A stretch of 64,000 nt of DNA from the NCBI GenBank assembly GCA_964517135.1, contig CAZFBA010000009.1, positions 1 to 64,000 of the forward strand, in the 5' to 3' direction. The number at the start of each line of letters is the position of its first letter. The stretch's first letter is position 1. Position numbers and translations under genes: made by a program. Below are positions 54,893 through 63,848 of the stretch, piece after piece. Below the pieces are notes generated by a model that saw only the letters and a program-made list of their open reading frames with translations, did not search any database and was not told where the DNA came from. Source of the stretch: CAZFBA01 sp964517135 (GTDB taxonomy: Bacteria; Cyanobacteriota; Vampirovibrionia; JBFMGH01).

Positions 54893-55046
54893 GCCTGCAA
54901 AGCGGCTATCCCCAGGGGCATTAAGTGATTTCTTGTGATGTTTCTCAGCAAGTGGTTGCCTGCTTGTTCAACCCATATCTTCACTTTTAAAATTTTTGAA
55001 AATCAAAAATTAAAAATCTATTGTTATAGTTATGCATTAGTCTGTT

Positions 55047-57017
55047 TTATTCTGCCATAAGACTTTTCAGGGATTTTTTTTCAATCTCTTCTGACAGTTT
55101 TGCCATAAAGCTATCAGTCTTCATTGTGCCAATATCACCCTGACCACGGGCTCTTACAGCAATGTTTTCAGCTTCCTGCTCTTTGTCACCGAGTATAAGC
55201 ATATAAGGAACCTTGCTTAACTGGGCTTCTCTAATTTTATGGTTGACGCTTTCGCTTCTGTCATCAAGATAAACTCTGAAACCCCTGCCTTTAAGCTGTT
55301 TATATACATCTGCTGCATAGTTATGATGTCTGTCTGCAATCGGTATGATAGTAACATGCTTTGGTGATAGCCATGCAGGAAATGCACCGGCAAAATGCTC
55401 TATAAGAACACCGGTAAAGCGTTCCATGGTACCAAAAATAACCCTGTGAATCATAACCGGAGTCTTAAGAGTTCCATCACTGGCACTGTATTTTAACTCA
55501 AACCGCTCAGGCAGGTTGAAATCCAGTTGAATAGTGGCCCCCTGCCAGGTTCTATTAAGGGCATCTTTAAGTTTAAAGTCTATTTTCGGGCCATAAAATG
55601 CTCCATCGCCTTCATTAATTTCATATTCAAGTCCGTAGCGTTCCATTGCTTCTTTCAGGCCGGCTTCTGCTTTTTCCCATGTTTCAATAGAACCAACATA
55701 TTTATGCTCTGGCCGTGTTGATAGCTCAACAGAGTATTCCATACCGAAAAGCTTTAGTGTAGAATCTACAAAGTCAATTATAGCAAGTATTTCATCTGTA
55801 AACTGTTCTGGTGTGCAGAATATATGTGCATCATCCTGGGTAAAACCTCTGACACGTGTCATTCCGTGGAGAGCGCCTGAACGTTCGTACCTGTAAACTG
55901 TTCCCAGTTCTCCCCATCTAAGAGGAAGATGCCTGTAACTTCTTCTCTGAGATTGATAGATTAGCATGTGAAACGGGCAGTTCATTGGTTTTAAGACGTA
56001 TTCCTGGTTGTCTATATCCATATAGAACATGTTTTCTTTAAAGTGGGTATTATGGCCTGAAATGTCCCACAGTTTTGTTTTTGCAATATGTGGAGAGTAG
56101 ATAATGTCGTAATCACGTTTTCTGTGTTCAGTTCGCCAGTAATTTTCAAGCTCTTCTCTGACGACAGAAAGGTTAGGATGCCATAAAATCAGCCCCGGGC
56201 CGCATTCTTCTCTGACAGTAAAAAGATCCAGCTGGTTACCCAGGCGCCTGTGGTCTCTTTTTTCTGCTTCTTCCAGCCATTGCAGATAACTGTCGAGGTC
56301 TTCCTGTTTCCAGAATGCTGTGCCATAAATACGCTGGAGGTTTTCTCTTGTCTCATCACCACGCCAGTAAGCACCGGCAACGGATAAGAGTTTAAATACT
56401 TTTATAAATCTGGTATCAGGTATATGAGGGCCACGGCAGAAGTCGTTCCAGATGGCGTTATCTTCTTCCATACATACATAGATTGAAGGGTTTTGTGTGG
56501 CATACTCTTCAAGTAGTTCTGCTTTGAAGATTTCACCATTTTTTCTGAAATTTTCTAATAGTTGTGGTACATCTTCAACTTTTTGCCTGATAAAGCGCTG
56601 GTTTAACTTTACAATGCGTTTCATTTCTTCTTCTATTACCGGCAGGTCTTCGGGTGTAAGTGTTCTGTCAGGTATAAAAAAGTCGTAATAGAAGCCGTTT
56701 TCAATGGTTGGTCCTATGGCAATCTTTGCTGAAGGGAATAGATTTTGTACTGCCTGTGCCATAATGTGTGCGGTAGAGTGTCTCAGTATATTTAATGCTT
56801 CTTCATTGTCAGTAGTAATAATTTCAACCTGGTTACCTTCTTTTAAATGTGTATAGAGGTCGACTATTTCACCGTCTATTCTGGCTGCCAGTGCCTTTTT
56901 AAAGAGGCTTTTAGAAATGTTTTTTGCCAGATCAGCAGCAGTAGAGTTTTTATTTATTTCAGTTGATGATCCATCAGGTAGTTTAATGTTTATGATGTTT
57001 TCTGTAACGTTGGTCAT
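55047..57017 (-). CDS. thrS: threonine--tRNA ligase
   Basis: A 656-residue class II synthetase that charges tRNA-Thr. It has an N-terminal TGS domain (1-65), an editing domain, motif 1 region, and motif 2 with LPLRWGELGTVYRYERSGALHGMTRVRGFTQ-type order (quoted in part: GELGTVYRYE and RVRGFTQDDAHIF). Zinc ligands include Cys in KPMNCPFHM and His in DDAHIF; motif 3 (IHRVIFGTMERF) and an anticodon domain follow. Length is normal and AGGA precedes the ATG. It is transcribed alone. No T-box leader is seen in the 265-base gap upstream. Confidence 0.97.
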   Translation of the reverse strand: MTNVTENIINIKLPDGSSTEINKNSTAADLAKNISKSLFKKALAARIDGEIVDLYTHLKEGNQVEIITTDNEEALNILRHSTAHIMAQAVQNLFPSAKIAIGPTIENGFYYDFFIPDRTLTPEDLPVIEEEMKRIVKLNQRFIRQKVEDVPQLLENFRKNGEIFKAELLEEYATQNPSIYVCMEEDNAIWNDFCRGPHIPDTRFIKVFKLLSVAGAYWRGDETRENLQRIYGTAFWKQEDLDSYLQWLEEAEKRDHRRLGNQLDLFTVREECGPGLILWHPNLSVVREELENYWRTEHRKRDYDIIYSPHIAKTKLWDISGHNTHFKENMFYMDIDNQEYVLKPMNCPFHMLIYQSQRRSYRHLPLRWGELGTVYRYERSGALHGMTRVRGFTQDDAHIFCTPEQFTDEILAIIDFVDSTLKLFGMEYSVELSTRPEHKYVGSIETWEKAEAGLKEAMERYGLEYEINEGDGAFYGPKIDFKLKDALNRTWQGATIQLDFNLPERFELKYSASDGTLKTPVMIHRVIFGTMERFTGVLIEHFAGAFPAWLSPKHVTIIPIADRHHNYAADVYKQLKGRGFRVYLDDRSESVNHKIREAQLSKVPYMLILGDKEQEAENIAVRARGQGDIGTMKTDSFMAKLSEEIEKKSLKSLMAE

Positions 57018-57282
57018 AATTTTGTTCCTTGTTTTAGCTTATTTATCTTTTGCAATATATAACAAAAAAGCTTAACAGTAAATGTAATAATTATAGTATA
57101 TATCTAAAAGGCTATTCTTTCTTTAAGAAAGCTTTGCAGAAAAGCCAAAACAAGCATACTCACTGAGTGAGAAATTTATTTATGGTACATCATTATTTAT
57201 CAATTTATTATACATTTCAAATAATCAAGCTATTTGTTGTTTATTTATACGAAAGTCTTAACAACCCTGGTCATTTTCATAA

Positions 57283-58176
57283 TCAGTTTACGATTAAATT
57301 ATTATGTGAGTCTGTATATTCAAAATGAAAAGTGCCTTTGTCACCACCACGGTATATATCATTATAACTTGCATTTATTTCTGTTCCATCACTATTGATA
57401 GTACCGCTTAAAGTACCCTGTTTATAGCCTCCATAGTTACTGGCTGCCGGGTTATTAAGGTTAACGTCTTGATAGTAAGATTCAACATATAAGTTACCGT
57501 TAGCATCTATTGTTGCGGGAAATACTATACTTCCTACATAATCAATAGATGTTGTTTGTTCTTTATAATACATAGTAACTTTGTCACCAACTTTAAATGT
57601 ATAGATCTGTGAGCCACCTGAGCCTGAAACTTTATGTTTATCAGAAGTCCAGCTACCATTACCAAACTTGATATCAAGTGGTATATCCTGTACGCCCGGG
57701 TTAGAGTCTACATAATCTGATATCATAGAGTTCAGTAGATACATAAACATATTGGCACCTGAAGAGCCAGTTGTTTTAACTACAGTTTGTTCAAACTGCT
57801 CATAAAAGTTAGTGCTAAGTCCTGTAATAGCTTTACCAGATTCAAGTTCAATATTATATGTGCCGTCAGGGTTTTGGGTAAAAGAGCCATAATTACCGGT
57901 ATTGATGGTTTCTGTAGTGGTAACCTGCTTTTCATACAGGGGTTTATCGCTTACTGTTGCAGCAGTAGTGTAATTGTTTCCATATTTGAGGCTTGAAGAT
58001 GTTTTGATAACGGGTGCGTTCTGACTGGCAACTTTTACGGTAGCAGAATCATTCATAAAGAAGCCTGCGAGTTTGTCTCCCATAATCATAAAACCGAAAA
58101 CAGCTGCAAAAAATATAAGTGCACAGATTAAAACAAATTCTATTGCTTCCTGGCCACAATTATTTCTATATTTCAT
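57283..58176 (-). CDS. long Flp-type pilin, paralogue 1
   Basis: A 297-residue protein with a canonical prepilin start: short leader KYRNNCG (cut after Gly8), then QEAIEFVLICALIFFAAVF with Glu13 at mature +5 and Phe at +6. Residues 1-80 are nearly identical to the next gene upstream; residues 95-297 diverge. The C-terminal part is beta-rich and repeats short strands such as GTINSDGTEINASYND. Short Flp pilins have no such domain, so this may be a minor or adhesive pilin. GGTGGGAATGT precedes the ATG. No Tad or type II export genes are in the window. Confidence 0.78.
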   Translation of the reverse strand: MKYRNNCGQEAIEFVLICALIFFAAVFGFMIMGDKLAGFFMNDSATVKVASQNAPVIKTSSSLKYGNNYTTAATVSDKPLYEKQVTTTETINTGNYGSFTQNPDGTYNIELESGKAITGLSTNFYEQFEQTVVKTTGSSGANMFMYLLNSMISDYVDSNPGVQDIPLDIKFGNGSWTSDKHKVSGSGGSQIYTFKVGDKVTMYYKEQTTSIDYVGSIVFPATIDANGNLYVESYYQDVNLNNPAASNYGGYKQGTLSGTINSDGTEINASYNDIYRGGDKGTFHFEYTDSHNNLIVN

Positions 58177-58188
58177 ACATTCCCACCT
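57925..58188. repeat. 264-bp direct repeat covering a pilin 5' end, copy 1
   Basis: The first 250 or so bases of the pilin gene with its ribosome-binding site are nearly identical to 59058-59321. Identity falls off sharply at both ends. This is a tandem-gene duplication with a homogenised start, usable for recombination between the paralogues. Confidence 0.8.
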
Positions 58189-58400
58189 TTTTTTGTATCA
58201 AGTTACACTAAAAAGTATTTATCATCAGAGAATAAAGAAGGATGTTTTACTGGACATAGCCAGATGAAATGCCTGGCAGCATTTTAATTTTAAAGAGCTG
58301 TTATAAGTTATCGGATCAAGTTGAGTATTATTTAAAGAGCAGGTGACAAATGTAAAAGTTTTTTACATTTGATTGTTATTTAGCTGTAATGTCCTGTTAT

Positions 58401-59309
58401 TTACAATTTGAAGAAATAATCAGGGTTATTAGCTTCAAAATTCCAGGTGCTTTCTAGCGGTTCATCTTTATAATAATCATCATAATGATAATAAACGGCA
58501 TTACCGATATTTAGCCCGTTAGAAAGATCAATATTTTTTGCTGTAAAGGTTCCACTGGTTTCACCATGGGATGTAACATTACTTGTTACGTCACCTTTAA
58601 AGGTATTATTTTGATCAATAGTACCTTCTATGCGATAAGAACCCTGATATGCACATCCCCCGGAGCTAGTAGCTGTACATTTTTGATCAGTTTGAAATAT
58701 AATCATCTGATCGCCAACTTTAAGAGCAGTCATATTGACTTCGGCATCACCCTGGTAGACAGCAGTTTCATCGCTTTGCATAAAACCACCATAAATTACA
58801 TTTTTTCTGTTTCCGGTGCCAAAGGCTATTTCAACAGGCACATTGCCATCAGGGTATGCGTCTTTATTGTTTTCTATGAGGTAGGCAATATTAGAAACCA
58901 GATCCTGCCAGCTACTTGAGCCGGTAGTTTCTGAAACAGTTTTCTGAAGGTCAACTATTTTAGATGATATAGCTACCTGCTGACCGGCAACTTCAAAAGA
59001 GAGAGAGCCATCCGGATATTCTGAAACCTCTACGCTACCTACTTTTGATAGGGTATACTGCTTTTCATACAGGGGTTTATCGCTTACAGTTGCAGCAGTG
59101 GTGTAATTTTGTCCATACTTCAATGATGAAGAGGCATTAATAACGGGTGCGCTCTGACTGGCAACCTTTACAGTGGCAGAATCATTCATAAAGAAGCCTG
59201 CGAGTTTATCTCCCATAATCATAAAGCCAAAAACTGTTGCAACAAATATGAGTGCACAGACTAAAACAAATTCTATTGCTTCCTGGCCACAATTATTTCT
59301 ATATTTCAT
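58401..59309 (-). CDS. long Flp-type pilin, paralogue 2
   Basis: A 302-residue paralogue of the next gene. The frame allows ten more residues, but the ATG at 59309 has the same ribosome-binding site and the same first residues as its neighbour. The prepilin site is NCG|QEAIEF, with Glu at +5. It shares about the first 80 residues with paralogue 1, then differs. Its C-terminal domain includes a Cys pair (QKCTATSSGGCAYQG) missing from paralogue 1, but the closing strands have the same order (GSYRIEGTIDQNN; GTFTAKN). About 220 bases separate the two genes; no terminator is seen between them. Confidence 0.8.
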   Translation of the reverse strand: MKYRNNCGQEAIEFVLVCALIFVATVFGFMIMGDKLAGFFMNDSATVKVASQSAPVINASSSLKYGQNYTTAATVSDKPLYEKQYTLSKVGSVEVSEYPDGSLSFEVAGQQVAISSKIVDLQKTVSETTGSSSWQDLVSNIAYLIENNKDAYPDGNVPVEIAFGTGNRKNVIYGGFMQSDETAVYQGDAEVNMTALKVGDQMIIFQTDQKCTATSSGGCAYQGSYRIEGTIDQNNTFKGDVTSNVTSHGETSGTFTAKNIDLSNGLNIGNAVYYHYDDYYKDEPLESTWNFEANNPDYFFKL

Positions 59310-59321
59310 ACATTCCCACCT
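59058..59321. repeat. 264-bp direct repeat covering a pilin 5' end, copy 2
   Basis: Partner of 57925-58188, displaced by 1133 bases. It includes the shared ribosome-binding site, the prepilin leader and the start of the mature pilin. Confidence 0.8.
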
Positions 59322-59479
59322 CAGATTTTTACTATGCATGCAATTAAATGTATCGGAAAAATATTCAAAATATTTAAAATTTAATTGTCAAACGTTAAAA
59401 ACTATTACAATTGGTAGAAGTTGCAATTAATCTATGGTTAAAAAGCAAGACAGTAATGATTTCATGATGCAAAAAACAT

Positions 59480-59506
59480 AAAAAAAAACACCTTAATAAG
59501 GTGTTT
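59480..59506 (-). terminator. rho-independent terminator of the 67-residue protein gene
   Basis: On the minus strand AAACACCTT/AAGGTGTTT with a 3-base loop is followed by a T-run of about eight. Confidence 0.82.
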
Positions 59507-59538
59507 AATAAAAAGCAAAAATTGTTGCAAAAAGATTT

Positions 59539-59742
59539 CTAATTAAAGCTGTAGCAAGGTATTAAGTCAGCCCATCTTTCAACCATAAGGTTGCCGATTT
59601 TGCTTTGCTGGTCATTGACCATTTTGAATATCCGTATTATCCTGCGGACGTCTTCTACTACCTCTCTTTTTTGAAGCTGTAACCTGTTAATATCTGGATC
59701 TGTTGTAATGCCTAAAGCCATTGCCATTTCGTATTCTGTCAT
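59539..59742 (-). CDS. small helical protein of unknown function
   Basis: A 67-residue protein with no signal peptide. It begins TEYEMAMALGITTDPDINRL, continues with an amphipathic helix KREVVEDVRRIIRIFKMV, and ends with a single Cys (IPCYSF). TGGAG lies about 10 bases before the ATG and a strong terminator follows, so expression as its own unit is likely. The small reading frame after gltX shares a similar size and a helical RrxIxDI-type core, but the resemblance is weak. I cannot assign a family. Confidence 0.6.
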   Translation of the reverse strand: MTEYEMAMALGITTDPDINRLQLQKREVVEDVRRIIRIFKMVNDQQSKIGNLMVERWADLIPCYSFN

Positions 59743-60068
59743 CTTGGAAACTCCATTTTGCTAATGTTGAACACACGACTGATAAAGTTGAAGCAATTGC
59801 GGTTTCTTTTTTTATTTAATTCTTTCTTAGTTACAAAACGTATCTCCTGAATTGTGACTAACTGCTTCCTCTATATAGATAAAAAAAATTTCGAAGTTCG
59901 GATTGCTTAAACCACCCTGATTTGAAATAAAACTTTACGAAAAATTTGTAAATTTCAGCGTTTGAAATCGCTAAAACCCTTATAGTGCGGGGTTTAAAGT
60001 TACTTAAGATTAAAAAAACAATTATTTTCGTAGTATTCTGGCGATTTTTATTACTTTTTTGCAACATA

Positions 60069-60101
60069 GTGGTATATACCACATATATAGCTACTATATA
60101 T
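60069..60101. promoter_or_regulatory. two adjacent palindromes in the gltX promoter region
   Basis: GTGGTATATACCAC (60069-60082) is a perfect 14-bp palindrome; ATATATAG-CTA-CTATATAT (60083-60101) follows directly. A TTGCAA at 60059-60064 and CATATA at 60082 have a 17-base spacer that the first palindrome nearly fills, a good place for a repressor. They lie 57-89 bases before the gltX start. The rest of this gap is AT-rich with no other structure. Confidence 0.4.
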
Positions 60102-60157
60102 TTCCTTTGTGTATTTTTTGCCTAAGATGATATTAGCAACAAGGCAGGAGAAAAATC

Positions 60158-61603
60158 ATGAATCAACCAAGAGTAAGAATAGCCCCGAGTCCCTCTGGCA
60201 ATTTGCACGTTGGAACAGCAAGAACAGCCCTTTTTAATTATTTATTTGCCAGAAAACATAACGGAACCTTTATATTAAGAATTGAAGATACAGATATAGA
60301 ACGCTCACAGGATATTTATACACAAAATATCTATGACAGCCTCAAAGCACTTGGCCTCAACTGGGATGAAGGCCCTGATACTGGAGGTCAGTACGGCCCT
60401 TATGTTCAATCTCAACGACTGGAAGTCTATAAAGAAAAAGCCGACGAGCTGATAAAATCTGATAAGGCTTACTATTGCTACTGTACCCCTGAAGAACTTG
60501 AAGAAGAAAAACAAAAAGCCCGCAAAGAAAAAAAAGATTTTATTTACAGCGGCAAATGTTCCAGTTTATCAGAAGAAGAAAGGCAAAAATTCATTGCTGA
60601 AGGTCGCAGTGCTACTATTCGCTTCAAAACTCCCATTAAAGAAATTGTACTGAAAGATATAATAAGAGATGAGGTAAAGTTTGATACAGGGTTAATAGGC
60701 GATTTCGTGATTTTAAAAACTAACGAAACCCCTACCTACAACTTTGCCGTAGTTGTTGACGATATAACAATGCAAATTACCCACGTAATAAGGGGTGAAG
60801 ACCATATATCCAATACTCCACGGCAAATGTTGATTTATGAAGCTTTTGGAGTAAAAATGCCTGAATTTGCTCATGTTGGCATGATCCTTGCGCCTGATAA
60901 AACTAAGCTCTCTAAACGACACGGCGCTACGGCAGTAAATGAATTCATCGAGCAGGGTTTTTTGCCCGAGGCATTTGTGAACTTCCTTGCAATGCTTGGC
61001 TGGTCGTCACCAGATGAAGAAGAGATAAAGCCATTGTCATCTATTATAGAGCTTTTTGCTCTTGAAAGAGTTTCTCCCAGCCCTGCTGTATTTGATATCG
61101 AAAAACTCAAATGGATGAATGGTAATTACATCAGAAACCTGCCCATTGAAGATATTACAGAGCGCTCACAGCCTTACCTTAAAGGGTATGACCTGAATAA
61201 ATACAGTCATTCAGAGCTTAAAACGATAATAGAGGCTGTTAGAAAGAACCTGACAACACTGAAAGATGTCAGAGAGGCTGTTGATATATTCTTTGAGGAT
61301 GATATTAAAGACTTTGAGCCATCTGAAGATGAGGCACTGACAGGTGAACATGTTAATACTGTCCTTGAAAAGTTTGTTGAAAAAACAGAAACAATTAATT
61401 TTGATGATGGTGAAGATATCGCAGCAAAGATTAAAGAACTCAGAAAAGACCTTAAGCCTCTGAAACCAAAATTTCTTATGATGCCTGTTCGTTATGCTCT
61501 AACAGGCAGGCTCCACGGAGCTGATCTAAATGTCTGTATTCAGTTGTTCGGGAAAGAAAAAGTGCAGCAAAGAATCAAGAACTTTTTAGCCCGAAGAGAC
61601 TGA
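60158..61603 (+). CDS. gltX: glutamate--tRNA ligase
   Basis: A 481-residue class I synthetase that charges tRNA-Glu. The HIGH-type motif is in RIAPSPSGNLHVGTARTALF (His-Val-Gly-Thr), followed by LRIEDTD; the KMSKS-type loop is DKTKLSKRHGA. The Cys-rich insert (YYCYCTPEE..GKCSSL) is present, which often marks zinc binding. GGCAGGAG precedes the ATG. Whether it is discriminating or also charges tRNA-Gln cannot be told. It has its own promoter region with two palindromes. Confidence 0.97.
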   Translation: MNQPRVRIAPSPSGNLHVGTARTALFNYLFARKHNGTFILRIEDTDIERSQDIYTQNIYDSLKALGLNWDEGPDTGGQYGPYVQSQRLEVYKEKADELIKSDKAYYCYCTPEELEEEKQKARKEKKDFIYSGKCSSLSEEERQKFIAEGRSATIRFKTPIKEIVLKDIIRDEVKFDTGLIGDFVILKTNETPTYNFAVVVDDITMQITHVIRGEDHISNTPRQMLIYEAFGVKMPEFAHVGMILAPDKTKLSKRHGATAVNEFIEQGFLPEAFVNFLAMLGWSSPDEEEIKPLSSIIELFALERVSPSPAVFDIEKLKWMNGNYIRNLPIEDITERSQPYLKGYDLNKYSHSELKTIIEAVRKNLTTLKDVREAVDIFFEDDIKDFEPSEDEALTGEHVNTVLEKFVEKTETINFDDGEDIAAKIKELRKDLKPLKPKFLMMPVRYALTGRLHGADLNVCIQLFGKEKVQQRIKNFLARRD

Positions 61604-61798
61604 AATGCCAGGAACGATATAACCATAGCTACAATTTGAAACTGCACAAATGTCTTTTATAAGTCTTCTGGTGCTAGAAAGTTCCTGTTTGAGATCAAAT
61701 GCGTAAGATTGTTGCTGGTTTCGTTTCATCATCTCTGCTGCAATAGCTTCTTTCGTTCTTTCCGGCCATCTTGATTCATAGATTTCTTTTACCTGCAA
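61586..61798 (-). CDS. possible small helical protein after gltX
   Basis: A 70-codon frame starting at TTG, with a helical, charged composition (ERTKEAIAAEMMKRNQQQ, then ELSSTRRLIKDICAV) and an end GYIVPGISVSSG. It overlaps the end of gltX on the opposite strand by 18 bases. No clear ribosome-binding site precedes the TTG; an internal ATG pair (about 61733) is an alternative. The size and helical core recall the 67-residue protein on the other side of gltX. The shared 41-bp element lies just upstream and reads as a promoter in this direction. Confidence 0.4.
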   Translation of the reverse strand: MQVKEIYESRWPERTKEAIAAEMMKRNQQQSYAFDLKQELSSTRRLIKDICAVSNCSYGYIVPGISVSSG

Positions 61799-61806
61799 CC
61801 GGAAAA

Positions 61807-61846
61807 CTCATGCTTATTGAAGCCCAATTATTATTGTCAATCTTTG
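61807..61846. promoter_or_regulatory. shared 41-bp element, copy B
   Basis: Partner of 19811-19852: GCTTATTGAAGCCCAATT and GTCAATCTTTG in the same order and nearly the same spacing. On the minus strand TTGACA is perfect. On the plus strand the element ends 62 bases before the octahaem cytochrome gene, with TATACT 4 bases after it as a possible -10. Confidence 0.4.
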
Positions 61847-61908
61847 TGTTATACTTACTTAAATTAAACTTCGAGCAAAAATAAATCATTTTTATCAGGA
61901 AATTTAAT

Positions 61909-63285
61909 ATGCGGCCTTCTTTATTGCTAAAACACAGGGTATTTTGGGCTATTACAGGTATTGTGATTGTTGCAATATTTATTGTTACCTATTTCTCATC
62001 ATCATCCGTGGCAGTATATAAAACAAAAGAAACCCAGGCCTGTATTGACTGTCATATTAAAGAAAATATTCATACTGTTCAAATAAAAGAGTGGGAAAAT
62101 AGTAAACACGCCGCAAAAGGCGTTGGCTGCTTTGAGTGCCATACTGCAAACGAAGGTGATAGAGATGCCTGGGATCACGAAGGATATTTAATTTCAACCA
62201 TCGTATCACCTGCTGACTGCTCAAAATGCCATATGAAAGAATTTAACGAGTTCGACCGCAGTTTTCACGCTAAAGCAGGCGAAATTCTCGGCTCTATTGA
62301 TAATTATATTGGAGAGGTGGTACAGGGTGAAAATTCTTCGGTTCAGGGATGCCAGGCCTGCCATGGCTCTTTAGTAGAAGTGACAGAGAAAGGAAAACTC
62401 AAGCCCGAAACCTGGCCTAACCTTGGTATTGGAAGATTAAATCCTGATGGCAGCAAGGGTACCTGCTCGGCCTGTCATTCAAAACATCATTTCTCTTTGC
62501 GGGTTGCAAGAGATCCAGAATCTTGCGGTAAATGTCATATTGGCCCTGACCATCCTCATAAAGAAATATATGAAGAGTCCATTCACGGACGTATTTTCCT
62601 GGCCAGCAGGCACCGAATGAACCTTGATCACCCTGACTGGATTCTTGGTATTCACTATACAGCAGCACCCAACTGTGTTACCTGCCATATGGGGGCTACT
62701 AAAGATCTTAATAAAACTCACGACTTTGGCGAGCGTATAAGCCTTAAACTCAGTTCTGAAATTACATATCCCAGAGAAAATGCTGAAAACAAACGCAATA
62801 AAATGAAAATGGTCTGTATTAACTGCCATGGCCCTGAATGGGTAAATAACTTCTACCAGCAATTTGATAATACTGTTGATCTGTACAACAACAGGTATGC
62901 TAAACCTGCCATGGAAATTATGGAGCGCCTTAGAAAAGAAGGTAAGCTGACTCCTACACCATTAGATGAAGAAATAGAGTATGTATATTTCGAGCTGTGG
63001 CACCATGAAGGCAGAAGAATACGTCACGGTGCTTCTATGATGGGGCCTGATTATGTTCAGTGGCACGGATTCTATGAACTGGCACATAACTTCTACTTTA
63101 AGTTTCTGCCTCTTGCCCGTGAACTGGGGCAGGGTGAATATATTGATGAACTGCTGAAACAACCTGAACATCTCTGGATCAAAGGAGTTAAACCTGAAAA
63201 CCTTAAACGACAAGAGCAATCCTTTGCTGAGTGGCAAAAAATTAGAGAGCAGTTTTTAAAGGAATTTGCAAAAGATAAACAATAA
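61909..63285 (+). CDS. octahaem HAO-family cytochrome c
   Basis: A 458-residue protein with an N-terminal signal or anchor (11-33) and eight CxxCH haem sites (Cys 45, 74, 104, 148, 186, 206, 256, 303). Eight haems in this spacing and the long helical end with RHGASMMGPDYVQWHGFYE (373-391) match the hydroxylamine oxidoreductase family. In anaerobes such proteins reduce nitrite or hydroxylamine to ammonium; in nitrifiers they oxidise hydroxylamine. A tyrosine is present in the MGPDYVQWH segment, but whether it is the cross-linking residue of oxidative HAO needs alignment. The next gene is an NrfH/NapC-type quinol dehydrogenase, so electrons probably flow from quinol to this enzyme in a reductive role. 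Confidence 0.88.
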   Translation: MRPSLLLKHRVFWAITGIVIVAIFIVTYFSSSSVAVYKTKETQACIDCHIKENIHTVQIKEWENSKHAAKGVGCFECHTANEGDRDAWDHEGYLISTIVSPADCSKCHMKEFNEFDRSFHAKAGEILGSIDNYIGEVVQGENSSVQGCQACHGSLVEVTEKGKLKPETWPNLGIGRLNPDGSKGTCSACHSKHHFSLRVARDPESCGKCHIGPDHPHKEIYEESIHGRIFLASRHRMNLDHPDWILGIHYTAAPNCVTCHMGATKDLNKTHDFGERISLKLSSEITYPRENAENKRNKMKMVCINCHGPEWVNNFYQQFDNTVDLYNNRYAKPAMEIMERLRKEGKLTPTPLDEEIEYVYFELWHHEGRRIRHGASMMGPDYVQWHGFYELAHNFYFKFLPLARELGQGEYIDELLKQPEHLWIKGVKPENLKRQEQSFAEWQKIREQFLKEFAKDKQ

Positions 63286-63827
63286 TGATGAAAATATTGC
63301 ATAAGCTCAAAGATTATTATTTAAAGTATAAAACACGCACCATAACAGCGGTGACTGTTCTTATCATAGCTTTTTTTGCATTCACTTATTACTCTGTAGA
63401 GCTTACATCCACTCCTGAGTTCTGTATTAACTGCCATGAAATTCAACCAGCCTATGATACCTGGAAAGAATCTTCACACTATAATATATCAGGCAATTAT
63501 CAATACGTAAAAAGTAAAGAGATAGCTACCTGTCGTGATTGTCACCTGCCACCCTGGTCAGAACCTGTTAATTTAATATGGGCCAAGATGTATCATGGCA
63601 CCAAAGATGTTTATCACCACATAGCAGACAAAGAAGAACTCGATAAAACCTACTATAGATACTTGATGAAAGTTAATGCTCGCAAAAGTGCAGAAAATTC
63701 AACGTGTTTAAAATGTCATAGTGATATATATGATTATGAAGATAGACAGATAAAGGTTTATCATCGTTCTCTTAAAGACAATAAGGCCTCACGCTGTATT
63801 GATTGCCATAAAAATCTGGTTCATTAA
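63285..63827 (+). CDS. nrfH: tetrahaem NapC/NrfH-type quinol dehydrogenase
   Basis: A 180-residue membrane-anchored cytochrome. One TM helix (about 19-37) and four CxxCH sites (CINCHE, CRDCHL, CLKCHS, CIDCHK) are typical of NrfH. It takes electrons from the quinol pool and hands them to a periplasmic reductase. The start overlaps the stop of the octahaem gene (TAATG), so the pair is coupled. NrfH normally serves NrfA; here the partner is an HAO-like protein, as in epsilonproteobacterial HAO systems. The symbol is by family, not by proven partner. Confidence 0.88.
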   Translation: MMKILHKLKDYYLKYKTRTITAVTVLIIAFFAFTYYSVELTSTPEFCINCHEIQPAYDTWKESSHYNISGNYQYVKSKEIATCRDCHLPPWSEPVNLIWAKMYHGTKDVYHHIADKEELDKTYYRYLMKVNARKSAENSTCLKCHSDIYDYEDRQIKVYHRSLKDNKASRCIDCHKNLVH

Positions 63828-63848
63828 ATATTTTGAATAATTAAAACA

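Noticed and set aside
54799..54984. 61-codon minus-strand ORF
   Set aside because: It coincides with the GC-rich hairpin patch; no ribosome-binding site and no recognisable domain.
57018..57282. T-box leader before thrS
   Set aside because: No T-box consensus or antiterminator/terminator pair is visible in the gap.
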